Positions 40,588 through 49,893 of a DNA stretch of 64,000 bases are shown here, piece by piece. The notes beneath the pieces are model-generated. The model had not been told where the DNA came from. It did not search any database and saw only the letters and a program-made list of their open reading frames with translations. Origin of the DNA: Meiothermus luteus (lineage in GTDB: Bacteria; Deinococcota; Deinococci; Deinococcales; Thermaceae). Made by a program: the position numbers and the translations under genes. The DNA lies in NCBI RefSeq assembly GCF_003574085.1, contig NZ_QWKZ01000001.1:30984-94983 (forward strand). The letters are read 5' to 3'. Every line of letters begins with the position of its first letter. Within the stretch, counting starts at the first letter, position 1.

Positions 40588-43111
40588 CGGGCTAACGATA
40601 CTCAACCGCCCTCGGGAGCACTCGCTTACCGAGGAGTTTGCTTATTGGGAGATACATGAGGGGCTGATGGTGCTTGAGGATGGGCGGGCCGAGGTGGGGG
40701 TGGAGCTGCTGCTCAAGCCCACCCTGCTGCTCAGCCAGAGCGACCTCGAGGGCCTGCTCTACATGGTGCGGAGCGTCCTCCGAAACGGCGTGCCTCAGGG
40801 CACACGAGCCCGGCTATATGTGGAGGCGGCCCCCGCGCCGGAAGAGGTGGTGGACGCATACCGGACGGCCTACACACCCAGCCATCCGGTAGCTCGTGAA
40901 CTGGCAGAGGAACGGTATCGCCACTGGCGCACCCTGTGGGAACGGGGCGAGGTCATGGAGCGGCGGGCCTTCCTCACTGTGAGCTTTGGACGCAAGCGGC
41001 CCAAGCGATTGCCGTTCGGGAAGGCAGAACTGGAAGGGCTGATCAAAGAAGGGGCCAAAATCCGCGAACGTATCCGCATGATTGCTCGGGGGCGGGGCGT
41101 GGAAGTGCGGGAGATGGACTCCCAGGCGGTCTTTGGCCTGGCCTACCGCTACCTGAACCCTGGTTTGCGTCTCTCGGGGGTGCCCGCTTACCGGCCCACC
41201 TGGCAGCGTTACCCACGGGTGGCGGTGGAGAAAATGCCGGGGCTCAGGCCGCCCACCTTGCGGGCGCAGTTGTTGCGGAGCGAGGTGGACAACTCCTACC
41301 GCGAGGCGCTATACGTAGGCGGGCGCTGGCTGAGCATGTTCAGCCTGTACACCATCCCCGACGAGACCTACACCGAGATGGGGGACGTGCTGGCTTTAGC
41401 CGGTGGGGGGGAATACTACCTGGTGGTGGATTTCTACCACGAGCCTTACGAGAAGGCCCTCAAAGCCCTCAAAGCGCGGGCGCGGAGATTCTATGCGGCC
41501 AGCGCCAACACCGAAACCTATGTAGACCCTAACGTTATCATCGGACAACAGGAGACTGAGGGGGCGATTGCCCACATTTCACAGACCGGCGACCACGTAT
41601 ATCGCGTGGGCGTTTCACTCATTCTGATTGAGCGGGAGCGGGAGGCCCTCGAGCGGCGGGCCAACCAGGTGGTGGGTAAACTGTCGGAGATTCCCGGCAG
41701 CCCCTTCCGGCAGCTCAAGAACGGCCTTTTTGAGCCCTGGAAAAACCGCGCCCCTTTTAGCGGGGGGATCAGCGACGAGGTGGTGAGCCTCTTGGAGTCC
41801 AACGCCGCCGACCTGGTGCCCCTCACGGGGGCCTGGAAGGGGCACGAGCAGCCGGTGGTGCTGTTTCATAACCGCTTCCGCTCGCTGACCCGCTTCGATC
41901 CCTTTACACCCCGCACGGCCAACTGGAACGGCATCGTGGCAGGCGGTTCGGGATCGGGGAAGACCTTTTTCACTCAGTACGTACTCGCAGATTTGCTACG
42001 CCGGGACGAGGTGGACGTGGTGATCCTCGACCGGGGGCGGAACTACGAGGCCCTGGTGGAGGCGTTTGGCGGAGCGTTTATTGACATCCGCCCCGGCGGG
42101 GAGACGGCGGTTAACATGTTCGACCTCGAGGAGGGCGAGGCCGAGCCCAGCCCCGAGAAACTTCAGGACGTGCTGCGCTTCTTGCGGGCGATGCTGCCAC
42201 CGGGCGAGGACAAAACCGAGGAGGCGGTGGAGAACGCCATCCTCGAGGCGGCCATCGAGCAGACCTACAAGCGAGCCAGCCCTGACGTGCCCCAGCCGGA
42301 CGGGAGCTATAAGAAGGTCTACGGGGGAGCGAGGCTTTCCGACCTGGTGCAGACCTTGGTGCTTATGGACGAGATAGGTAGCCGTCCGGCCTCACCCTCG
42401 GAGAAGGAGGTGGCGCGGAAGCTGGCGCTCAGGCTTCAGTCCTGGGTGGGGGATAGCCCCAAGGGGCAGTTCCTCGACCGGCCCACCAGCGTGCCCCTCT
42501 CGCAGGCGCGGGTGGTGTGCTACGAGCTCGAGGGCCTCAAGGACGACCTGGAGATCATCGGCACCCTGCTCATCGCCGACCTGGTGTGGAAGCGGGCTAA
42601 GCAAGGCCAGGGGCGGCGGGTGCTGGTGGTGCTCGATGAAGCCTGGAAGGTCTTTCAGAGCCCCTACGCCAGCCGCCTCATCGAGGAGCTGTACAGGCGC
42701 TTTCGCTTCCTGGGCGGGGGCATCTGGAGCATTACCCAGAGCTTGGCCGACTTCGCCGGGGAGGGGCCCAGGGCGCTGTTGCAGAACACCACCTTCCACT
42801 TTTTGCTACGTCTCTCACGCAGCGAGGCCGAGCTTGCCGTGATGCGGGAGGTGCTGGGGATGCCCGACCGGGCCATCGCGGTACATGGGGGTCTGACCGG
42901 GGTCAAGGGGGTTTACTCCGAGGCGTTAGCCTGGATTCGCACCGGGGAAGGCCGGGAGGGAGAGGTCATCGTGGTACGGCCCAGCCCCGTGGACTACTGG
43001 CTGTTTACATCCACCAAGGACGAGGTAGCGAAGCGACGTGAGATGGTGAAGCGCTACGGCGGGGATGTGATGCGGGCGGTGCGAGCGCTGGCCTATGGAG
43101 GTGAGAAATGA
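40574..43111 (+). CDS. virB4: VirB4-family ATPase
   Basis: 845-residue type IV secretion ATPase energising pilus and channel assembly at the inner membrane. Walker A GGSGSGKTFF is at about 456-465 and Walker B VLVVLDEAWK at about 682-691. The GGGIWSITQSLADF region carries the RecA-like motif III Gln. The N-terminal half matches the CagE/TrbE/VirB domain. The 3' end overlaps the next gene by 4 nt. This is the best-conserved transfer gene in the window. Confidence 0.92.
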   Translation: MAETSGLTILNRPREHSLTEEFAYWEIHEGLMVLEDGRAEVGVELLLKPTLLLSQSDLEGLLYMVRSVLRNGVPQGTRARLYVEAAPAPEEVVDAYRTAYTPSHPVARELAEERYRHWRTLWERGEVMERRAFLTVSFGRKRPKRLPFGKAELEGLIKEGAKIRERIRMIARGRGVEVREMDSQAVFGLAYRYLNPGLRLSGVPAYRPTWQRYPRVAVEKMPGLRPPTLRAQLLRSEVDNSYREALYVGGRWLSMFSLYTIPDETYTEMGDVLALAGGGEYYLVVDFYHEPYEKALKALKARARRFYAASANTETYVDPNVIIGQQETEGAIAHISQTGDHVYRVGVSLILIEREREALERRANQVVGKLSEIPGSPFRQLKNGLFEPWKNRAPFSGGISDEVVSLLESNAADLVPLTGAWKGHEQPVVLFHNRFRSLTRFDPFTPRTANWNGIVAGGSGSGKTFFTQYVLADLLRRDEVDVVILDRGRNYEALVEAFGGAFIDIRPGGETAVNMFDLEEGEAEPSPEKLQDVLRFLRAMLPPGEDKTEEAVENAILEAAIEQTYKRASPDVPQPDGSYKKVYGGARLSDLVQTLVLMDEIGSRPASPSEKEVARKLALRLQSWVGDSPKGQFLDRPTSVPLSQARVVCYELEGLKDDLEIIGTLLIADLVWKRAKQGQGRRVLVVLDEAWKVFQSPYASRLIEELYRRFRFLGGGIWSITQSLADFAGEGPRALLQNTTFHFLLRLSRSEAELAVMREVLGMPDRAIAVHGGLTGVKGVYSEALAWIRTGEGREGEVIVVRPSPVDYWLFTSTKDEVAKRREMVKRYGGDVMRAVRALAYGGEK

Positions 43112-44475
43112 GGCGGATATTTGCGCTGTTTCTTCTTCTGGGGATGGGTTTGGCCCAGAGCTACACCATCAGCCTGTCCCCGGTGCCGGTCTCGTTAGCG
43201 CCAGGCCAGTCGGTTAAAAGCACGTTAGCGGTGCTGCCGGACGGATTTACCGGGACTCTACCCATCAACATCACCGGGCTGCCCACAGGGGTGACGTACG
43301 CTCCCAACGCTATTACGGTAAGTGATCCACAGAAAAACACCACGGTGGAGATTGTCTTTACAGCGGCGGCCAGTGCGCCGAAAGCATCCTCGTTAACCAC
43401 CATCAACGTGGGAGCCAAACGCCAGTTTTTCAGCGTGGTGGTAGACCCCGCGGCCCAGCCCCCCTCGGAGAACCCGGCGAACCTTGAGGCCATCTGGCAG
43501 CAGGTGCAGCAGTGGGGAGGTACGGCCTGCCGCACCATCAATACCTTCAGCCTGGAGAGCGTGCGCTGGGTATGCACGGTTTACCGCACGCTGGATCGGG
43601 CAGTGGGGATGTGGGATGAGGTTCGGCAAGACTTCGACATGCTTAAGCGGGAAGGGTTCATCACTGGTGTGAGCTACCTGGTCAACGGTTTAGGCGGGGA
43701 GTTGGGCTTGGCTGAGGGTAACGTCGAGGCCGACCAGCTAGAGAGCGACTTTCTGGCCTTCCGGCGCAACTACCGCAAGGCAGTGGCCCAGCTCAGCAAC
43801 TGGATGACCCGCCAGCGGGAAAAGCAGGTGGAAGCCCTACGCAACAACCCCTATCCCAACGGCAGCCCGTCGTGGTGGGCCTTGGAAGCGCTGAAGCTGA
43901 ACCCTAACCTGATCCTGACCTCGGTGGTCAGCAACCAGCAGCGGGAGAGCCTCGTGCTCCAGAAGGGGCGAGTAGAGGCTATCAAGGGGGCCGCAGAGAA
44001 GCAGGTGGAGCGCTCGAGCACCGGGCGCACCCAGGAGGAACTGGAGAAGGCCCTGCAGGTCACCAATCCCCTGCCCGGTCAGGAAGGCGAGGCGGAGCAG
44101 GTGGTACGGCGGGCCCGGGAAGCCAACTCTACCCGTGAGGTGCTGGAGGTGTTGGTAGATGCCCAGGCCAAAATAATGCGGCAAAACCTGGGTAACACCC
44201 AGGACATCGTGCAGGCTATGCGGGAATCGGCGGTGCAGCAGGCCTACACCACACAGCAGATTTCCAACCTGTTAGAGGTTGAACTCCAGCGCAGAAGCGA
44301 TGAGATAAACGCCTGGCAGGGCGAGGTGGAGCGCACGATGGCCCAGGTAGCGGAGGAGGCCGAAAGCCAGACCGCCAACCTGCGGATGCTGGCGGCGCTG
44401 GCCCGCACGGTGGCCTGTCCCGATGGGGTGCTCGGGGTTGGCAACGACGGCAGTACGGTGTGCATCCGTCCATAG
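43108..44475 (+). CDS. Exported VirB5/TrbJ-like protein with Ig-like N-terminal domain
   Basis: 455 aa. The signal peptide ends GMGLAQS (about 17). A beta-rich Ig-like domain (about 20-115) is followed by a long helical region (about 160-450) with a Cys pair (CRTINT.. RWVC). The helical part and its place between virB4 and virB6 suggest VirB5/TrbJ, a minor pilus or adhesion component. The Ig-like extension is not usual for VirB5. The assignment rests on position and architecture. Confidence 0.5.
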   Translation: MRRIFALFLLLGMGLAQSYTISLSPVPVSLAPGQSVKSTLAVLPDGFTGTLPINITGLPTGVTYAPNAITVSDPQKNTTVEIVFTAAASAPKASSLTTINVGAKRQFFSVVVDPAAQPPSENPANLEAIWQQVQQWGGTACRTINTFSLESVRWVCTVYRTLDRAVGMWDEVRQDFDMLKREGFITGVSYLVNGLGGELGLAEGNVEADQLESDFLAFRRNYRKAVAQLSNWMTRQREKQVEALRNNPYPNGSPSWWALEALKLNPNLILTSVVSNQQRESLVLQKGRVEAIKGAAEKQVERSSTGRTQEELEKALQVTNPLPGQEGEAEQVVRRAREANSTREVLEVLVDAQAKIMRQNLGNTQDIVQAMRESAVQQAYTTQQISNLLEVELQRRSDEINAWQGEVERTMAQVAEEAESQTANLRMLAALARTVACPDGVLGVGNDGSTVCIRP

Positions 44476-44484
44476 GGGGAGAAT

Positions 44485-45876
44485 ATGTTGCGGGTTCTTG
44501 TATTGCTTGTACTGCTTCTGGCGGGGATGGGGCTGGCCGACCAGCCGCAGATTCCACCGGCTAATACCGCCCAGCAGGAAAGCCTGTTCCGGACGTTTTT
44601 CGACATCAACCGCTGGTTGCAGAGCATCAGCCGCGACGTGGCCCGCCTGGAGGCAGGCATCTCCAGTCTGGCCCTGGCCCTGGTGATGCTGGGCTTCGTC
44701 TACGGCATCGTGCAGGGCATCGTAGGAGGCGGGCTGGAGGCCATCAAGGGCACTTTTGTCCGACTGGCGGTGGTAGGTTTGCTGCTTTCCCTGTGGAGTA
44801 GCGGGTTCGTGGGGAACACCCTGGATCGGGCCATGATGGCCGCACGGGAATGGGGGGTGGACTCCTCAGCCAATACACTGGCGGATGCCGGAGACAGCCT
44901 GGACGCGCTGGCTATGCGGGTAGTGCCCTTTATGGGTGCGGTAGGGGCGATTAAGATAATGACCGCTAAAACCGCTGAAAACGTAGCCAAGAACGCCACG
45001 ACCCGCACGGTGGCCTCGGGGACAAGTGCGGGGGCCAGCAAGGTCATGCAGTACCTCAACTGGGCCACCCTGTTGCTGATTCCCTTCATGCTCTTCTTCT
45101 TCATCCTGATCGTGGTGGCCTCGTTCACGGTGGAGATTGGGGTGGCCTTGTTCCCCCTGGCCGTTGCCCTGTTGATGTTCCCCAAAGGCTCAGCAGCAGA
45201 CTGGTTTGGAAAATGGATCGCGGCGGTGGTAGGGGCACTGCTCATCGTGTTGCTGCTGCCCATCGGCTTCAAAGCGGCAGTCGAGATGGGGATCAACCGC
45301 CCGGTGAACCAGGTCAACGCCTATGTGGAGCAGGCCCTCGAGCGGATCGAGGCCCAGAAAGAGGCGGGCCTGGCAGTGGTGGTAGACGCGATGGGCGATT
45401 GTCGCATGCTGGATGTGGGGTGTACCCTCGGCAACAACCTGAAGGCCCTCGGCACCCAGCTAAATGCGGTGTGGCAGCAGATCACCACAGCGGTACAGGC
45501 GTGGCTGCTCGGCGTCATTCTGCTGCTGGCAGGGATGGCCGCAGCTGCCTACGTGCTGTTCAACGTGGAGCGGGTGGCGATGAGCTTTGTGGGCGGGTTC
45601 GTTGCCACAGGGGTTCGCCAGATGCTAGGGGCGTCCTCGCTGGGCGGGCGGGTGTACAGCGGGCCCAGTGCCGCGAACACCAGTACGGTGCGGGATGAGC
45701 CCAGCTTCCGTATGCCCGCAGGCCAGTTACCCCCTCCGGCCTACGCGATGCAGCCCTATTACGGCGGGAGGAGCTACGGGGACGACGACATCATCGAGGG
45801 CGAGTGGAGGCCTGCTCCACGTGAACTACCGGCAGCGGGGAATCCACGCGGTCTGCCGGGGCCATCAAGTGATTAG
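44485..45876 (+). CDS. virB6: VirB6/TrbL-like polytopic membrane protein
   Basis: 463 aa. After a signal-like N-terminus (ends GMGLAD) there are six or more transmembrane helices (about 57-80, 90-110, 195-220, 225-245, 255-275, 340-365) and a hydrophilic Pro/Gly-rich C-terminal tail. The pattern and position after virB4 and the VirB5-like gene fit VirB6/TrbL, the inner-membrane channel subunit. Confidence 0.75.
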   Translation: MLRVLVLLVLLLAGMGLADQPQIPPANTAQQESLFRTFFDINRWLQSISRDVARLEAGISSLALALVMLGFVYGIVQGIVGGGLEAIKGTFVRLAVVGLLLSLWSSGFVGNTLDRAMMAAREWGVDSSANTLADAGDSLDALAMRVVPFMGAVGAIKIMTAKTAENVAKNATTRTVASGTSAGASKVMQYLNWATLLLIPFMLFFFILIVVASFTVEIGVALFPLAVALLMFPKGSAADWFGKWIAAVVGALLIVLLLPIGFKAAVEMGINRPVNQVNAYVEQALERIEAQKEAGLAVVVDAMGDCRMLDVGCTLGNNLKALGTQLNAVWQQITTAVQAWLLGVILLLAGMAAAAYVLFNVERVAMSFVGGFVATGVRQMLGASSLGGRVYSGPSAANTSTVRDEPSFRMPAGQLPPPAYAMQPYYGGRSYGDDDIIEGEWRPAPRELPAAGNPRGLPGPSSD

Positions 45877-45884
45877 GAGGAACT

Positions 45885-46106
45885 ATGAACGCATCCGATT
45901 TGATCGAAAACAACGAACTGCTGGGGCGCTGGTTTTATTACCAGGGCCGCGACTGTGTGGTACGGGCGGTGAGCGCGGTGCGGGCCGAGCACGGCAGGGC
46001 CGGGTATGAAGTCGGCACCTGGGCGCTTGAGGTAGATGGGGTCATGGTGGAGCGGGTCTACGGCACCCTGGAGGCGGCCACCCGGAGGTTGATCGAAAAG
46101 ATATGA
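45885..46106 (+). CDS. Small hypothetical protein
   Basis: 73 residues, TAGGAGGAACT just upstream. Soluble, with many Val/Arg/Glu residues. It overlaps the VirD4 start by 4 nt (ATGA), so it is part of the transfer operon. Unknown family. Confidence 0.55.
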   Translation: MNASDLIENNELLGRWFYYQGRDCVVRAVSAVRAEHGRAGYEVGTWALEVDGVMVERVYGTLEAATRRLIEKI

Positions 46107-48433
46107 GCGCGGCACGTCCGGGTTCGCTGCTTGAGGTGCCCACCTCCCAGAAGCTAGCCCGCCTGGGAGGCGGCTTACTAATGATTGGGACGCTAGTAGC
46201 GGTGGGCTGGATCGGCTGGCAGACCGCTATAGAGGTAGCCGAGGGGATGATGCGGGAGGGGTGGGGTAAAGCGCTCAAAGCAGCCACCCCCAGCGAGCTC
46301 GTCCTCCGCTGTGCGGGGGATTTCCTGGGCAACTGCTCCAGCACCTTCAACGGGTTGTGGCAGAAGGCCTTACCCCTGGATACCCTGCGGCTGGTGGTGG
46401 CCGGCGGTTTCGTCGTGGGGATGCTGCCCTTCCTGATCCGCCCCCACCGCCCGCGCAAGCTGCCTGGTCAAGGGCGCTGGGCCACCGCCAAAGACCTGGC
46501 GGGCTACCTGGGCGAGAAGGGTAGCGGCTGGTACGGCCTGTTCGAGGGCAAGCCCTTGCGGGTTCCCCACATGGAGCGGCGTACCGGGACGCTGGTGGTG
46601 GGCAAGCCTGGCGGGGGCAAGACCACCGGATATTTCCAGCCCAACATCCTGCTGGATGCCAGGGACGGCTGGAGCGCTGTCGTATTTGATCTAAAGTGGC
46701 CCGACGAGGGCGGGCTGATGGAGGCGGTGCGCTACTACCGCTACTTCGGGCGGAACGTGTACAGCTACACCCCCTTTGTGGCGGGTTCGGCCCGCATCGC
46801 CCTCCTGGAGGGGGCGGAGAACCCCCAGGAGGCCAGCAACATCGCGGACATCATCGTGCCACGCCTGGCCGACGGGGGGGCTGAGTTTTACGCCAACCTC
46901 GAGCGGATGCTGCTGGCCGGGCTGGTCTGGATTGAGGGCCAGGAAGGGCGTTACTCGTTGCGCCACATCCTCAACCTGTTGCGCCAGGGCAAGGAGGAGA
47001 TCAAAGCCTACGCCGAGGTGCGGCCCCACCTCAAGGAGCGGATCGGGGCAGTCTTGCAGACCCGCGAGGACATCCTGGCCGGGGTGGTGGCGGGGCTGGC
47101 AGGGAAGCTCTCGCTGTTTGAGAACGACCACCTGGACGCCTCGAGCCTGCCTGGTACGGGGGCTATCCCCTGGGAGAAGTTCTTTAGCGAACCCAGCCTG
47201 CTTTACATCGGCATCCCCCAGGAGCACCTGGAGGGGGGCAAGGCGACGGCTTTGCTGTGGCTCGTGAAGCGCATCATGGACAGGGAAATCCACCGGGCCG
47301 CTGCCCGGAACGGGGGGACGCTGAAGACGCTGACCTCGGTCTACCTCGACGAGTTCACCGCGTTTGGGAAGCTCCCCGGCATCGAGGACAACCTCAAGAC
47401 CATGCGCTCGAAGGGGGCCGCCTTCCACGTGAGCGTGCAGAACCTGGCGAACGGGCGCTCGGTCTACGGGCGGGACGTGTGGGAGAGCATCCAGGGGACG
47501 TTCGGGCAGCAGGTGTATCTGCTCGAGCGGCTCTCGGAGGAGGATCGCAAGTGGCTCGCGCGCACCCTGGGCTATGAGACGGTGGTGGGCTACTCCCGGA
47601 GCTCTTCCAGGAGCGGCTTCCTCTCGGGCAGCGAGGGCGAGGGGGAACGAGAAGAGGCCCGCTTCCTCTTATCCGCTGAGGAGATGCGGGAGGTGAAGAA
47701 GGGCGAGACCGTGGTCATCCTCGACGGCAAGCCGCCGGTGCGTACCCACCTCGGAGGGATGTGGGAGAAGCGGCATCCCCTGCACGGGCTGTACGAGAAG
47801 GCCCGGAAATCGGGCGAGCGCCCGGCCACCGCAAGCCCAGCCGTAACCGCAACGGTTTCCTCTTCCGAGGCTTCTCCTCCAGCGGCCACGGACGATCCCC
47901 TGGTGGGACGGGCTGTGCCCGTACATCGAACGGACGATGCCCTATCGGGACGGCCTCCGGCCGTACACCGGACGGTAAAACCGCAGCCCGCCGCAATCGA
48001 GGCCAGTGACCCGCGCAGCCTGGAGGGCTACATCCGCCGACTGACTTCGGTCATGCCGGTATTCCAGCGTTACTACCACAAGAAGACCACCACGGGCCTC
48101 CGCTTCGTCCTGCCGGAGGGCTTCCCCCCACCCGAGACCGCCTGGGTGCGGGAGGGATGGGTGGAGGTCAAGGGGGCCAGGGAGCTCTCGGTGAACCTCA
48201 CCAGCAAGGGGCTGGAGGCGCTGGATAAAGGCTTTGTGGTAGCCCTGGTGCGCTGGTGCCGGGTGCGGGAGTGGGCCCGCAACCACGGGCAGGACGGAGC
48301 CAGGGTGGTGGAGATGAGCCAGGAGGAGGCCGAGACCGTGCTCAGGGAGTACGCCAAACACTTCCCCTCGGAAGAAGGAAAGGTGCGGGTGGAGGTGGCG
48401 CTGGAGCGGATGGAGGGCGGCCATGCGGGTTGA
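46103..48433 (+). CDS. virD4: VirD4/TraG-like type IV coupling protein
   Basis: 776 aa. Two N-terminal transmembrane helices (about 20-42 and 93-112) are followed by a RecA-like ATPase with Walker A GKPGGGKTTG (about 168-177) and Walker B VYLDEFTAFG (about 413-422), then SVQNLANGRSVYG (motif III Gln). It delivers substrates to the channel. The C-terminal ~220 residues are extra; they hold a disordered linker encoded partly by two tandem hairpin units (47890-47974), then a winged-helix-like domain (about 640-776). A cognate relaxase is not seen. Confidence 0.9.
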   Translation: MSAARPGSLLEVPTSQKLARLGGGLLMIGTLVAVGWIGWQTAIEVAEGMMREGWGKALKAATPSELVLRCAGDFLGNCSSTFNGLWQKALPLDTLRLVVAGGFVVGMLPFLIRPHRPRKLPGQGRWATAKDLAGYLGEKGSGWYGLFEGKPLRVPHMERRTGTLVVGKPGGGKTTGYFQPNILLDARDGWSAVVFDLKWPDEGGLMEAVRYYRYFGRNVYSYTPFVAGSARIALLEGAENPQEASNIADIIVPRLADGGAEFYANLERMLLAGLVWIEGQEGRYSLRHILNLLRQGKEEIKAYAEVRPHLKERIGAVLQTREDILAGVVAGLAGKLSLFENDHLDASSLPGTGAIPWEKFFSEPSLLYIGIPQEHLEGGKATALLWLVKRIMDREIHRAAARNGGTLKTLTSVYLDEFTAFGKLPGIEDNLKTMRSKGAAFHVSVQNLANGRSVYGRDVWESIQGTFGQQVYLLERLSEEDRKWLARTLGYETVVGYSRSSSRSGFLSGSEGEGEREEARFLLSAEEMREVKKGETVVILDGKPPVRTHLGGMWEKRHPLHGLYEKARKSGERPATASPAVTATVSSSEASPPAATDDPLVGRAVPVHRTDDALSGRPPAVHRTVKPQPAAIEASDPRSLEGYIRRLTSVMPVFQRYYHKKTTTGLRFVLPEGFPPPETAWVREGWVEVKGARELSVNLTSKGLEALDKGFVVALVRWCRVREWARNHGQDGARVVEMSQEEAETVLREYAKHFPSEEGKVRVEVALERMEGGHAG
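47890..47974 (+). repeat. Tandem in-frame hairpin units inside virD4
   Basis: Two ~42-bp units, each GGACGAT.CCC...GGGACGG-stem-loop-CCGTACA.CG. Stems are ACGGGC/GCCCGT and ACGGCC/GGCCGT. Unit 1 is about 92% identical over 48 bp to a unit at 59406-59453 in another gene. The units encode DDPLVGRAVPVHRT and DDALSGRPPAVHRT. Confidence 0.8.
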
Positions 48434-48632
48434 ACTGTTCTGGCAGATACTCGAGAACGCCACGGTGGTGCGGTGGGATGGCAAGCGGAAATACTGTCTG
48501 GTCTATCTGCCGGGTCTGGGCTACCGCCTGTACCGCAGGGAAGGGCATTGGGTGCTGCTGCTGGTGGTAGGCCCGGAGGCCCGGCGATGGGCAGCGACCT
48601 TTGGCGTGGAGGTGGACGGTGCGGCTGCTTAG
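48423..48632 (+). CDS. Small hypothetical protein
   Basis: 69 residues, Trp/Tyr/Arg-rich (WDGKRKYCLVYLPGLG, YRLYRREGHWVLLLV). It overlaps virD4 by 11 nt and the following gene by 14 nt, which supports real translation within the operon. Unknown. Confidence 0.5.
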   Translation: MRVELFWQILENATVVRWDGKRKYCLVYLPGLGYRLYRREGHWVLLLVVGPEARRWAATFGVEVDGAAA

Positions 48633-49110
48633 CGTGCTACTTTTTGCAGGGATAGGGCTGGCCCAGGCCCCTGCTACGCCCACGCTCTCCGAAGCGGAGG
48701 TGAGCCGGTTAGTAGCGTCGGCGCGGAGCGAGGTGCTGCTGGAGATGGCGCTCTTCGACGACCGCCCAGTAGCCGAGGGGTACCGGGTGGCGGTGGTGGA
48801 GCGGGGGGCCAGGGGGTACATCCTCACGCGGGCGGACACAGTGGAGTCGGGCCCTTCTTACACCCCGTGGGCCTCGTTGCTGCCGAACACGGGGGCAAGA
48901 TTGCTAGCTTTTACGAGAGGGGATTATCTCGTGGTGGACAGGCGCGTGGCGGTCATCCGCGAGGAACGCATGGGCCTGCCGGTGTACCGCCTCGAGGAGT
49001 CCCCGGCGAAAGTAGCGGCATTGGTGCGGCAGTTCGTAGAGGCCTTCGCAGTGGCCCGTCCATACCGGATTGACGGGCTGGTAGAGCGGCGGGTGGCCCG
49101 GTGGAGGTAG
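48619..49110 (+). CDS. Exported transfer-region protein, PLD-like fold suspected
   Basis: 163 aa, GTG start 6 nt after GGAGG. The signal peptide is LLSVLLFAGIGLAQA. The mature part has ALFDDRPVAEGYRVAVVERG, ARLLAFTRGDYLVVDRRVAVIRE and a helical end. The LVVDRRxAVI strand resembles the last strand of phospholipase D half-domains, but the HKD catalytic triad is absent. Related in style to the exported genes at 52.9-54.8 kb. Function unknown, probably an envelope part of the secretion system. Confidence 0.5.
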   Translation: MRLLSVLLFAGIGLAQAPATPTLSEAEVSRLVASARSEVLLEMALFDDRPVAEGYRVAVVERGARGYILTRADTVESGPSYTPWASLLPNTGARLLAFTRGDYLVVDRRVAVIREERMGLPVYRLEESPAKVAALVRQFVEAFAVARPYRIDGLVERRVARWR

Positions 49111-49111
49111 T

Positions 49112-49348
49112 GTGGAGAAGTTCTTGCGAATCATCGGCTGGGTAGGGGTGGTAGTAGGGCTTTCGGGCGTGCTGCCGGGGATTTTTCTTCTCCGGGGCAG
49201 CATGATCGAGTTTGGCGTAATCAACCTGCTGCTGGGGGGGCTGGTGCTCTACCAGGGGGCGCTACTGGACGAGCTGCGCCACATCCGGCGGGGGATCGCG
49301 CGGATGGCGGTGCAGGCTGAGCGTTCGTTGGAGGAGGTGGAGCGATGA
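49112..49348 (+). CDS. Small membrane protein, GTG start
   Basis: 78 residues with two hydrophobic helices (about 7-27 and 33-52) and a charged C-terminal helix. It starts one base after the preceding stop and overlaps the HD-GYP gene by 4 nt. Unknown family; operon member. Confidence 0.55.
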   Translation: MEKFLRIIGWVGVVVGLSGVLPGIFLLRGSMIEFGVINLLLGGLVLYQGALLDELRHIRRGIARMAVQAERSLEEVER

Positions 49349-49893
49349 CTACCCTCAACGAGCTGCTAGAGGAGCACGAGATATGGTTGGTGGGCCTGCT
49401 CGGGCACACCCCCAACCTGCGGCGCTGGTCTGTTCAGGCCGCGCAGGATTTTGGCCTGGGCCTGGACTTTGAGCTCGCGGCGTTGTACCACGACTACGGG
49501 CGGCTGTTCGTGCCGGGCCGCCCCTACCTGCTCCCGCGCCCCCTCACCCAGGAGGAGCAGGAGGCGATGAAAACACACGTGGTCATCGGCTACCGCAAAC
49601 TGAAGAAGAGGCTGGGCAAGGTCGGGCTGGATGCGGTGCTCTACCATCACGAGCGCTGGGACGGGCAGGGGTATTTGTACGGACTTTCGGGTCAGGAAAT
49701 CCCCCTGGCGGGGCGGGTGTGCGCGGTGCTGGATGCGCTGGATGCGATGCTGGCCGAGCGGCCCTACCGCCCCGCTCGTTCGTGGGTAGAGGCGCTGGGG
49801 GAGCTAGAGGCGGGCAGCGGCAGCCAGTTTGATCCGGCGGTGGTGCAGTGGGCCTTGGAGTCGTTGCGCCCGGAGGGGGTATGTCGCGGCTGA
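49345..49893 (+). CDS. HD-GYP domain phosphohydrolase
   Basis: 182 aa, almost only the HD-GYP domain. H49-D50 in ALYHDYGR, H78, H101-H102-E103 in [11 protein letters not shown] (100-110) and D130 in VLDALDAM match the metal and c-di-GMP phosphodiesterase residues. GYP is GYL at 109-111. A complete metal set suggests activity on cyclic di-GMP or another cyclic dinucleotide. It is translated within the transfer operon (4-nt overlap before, 13-nt overlap after), so it may tune transfer or a surface state. That regulatory role is inference. Confidence 0.8.
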   Translation: MTTLNELLEEHEIWLVGLLGHTPNLRRWSVQAAQDFGLGLDFELAALYHDYGRLFVPGRPYLLPRPLTQEEQEAMKTHVVIGYRKLKKRLGKVGLDAVLYHHERWDGQGYLYGLSGQEIPLAGRVCAVLDALDAMLAERPYRPARSWVEALGELEAGSGSQFDPAVVQWALESLRPEGVCRG

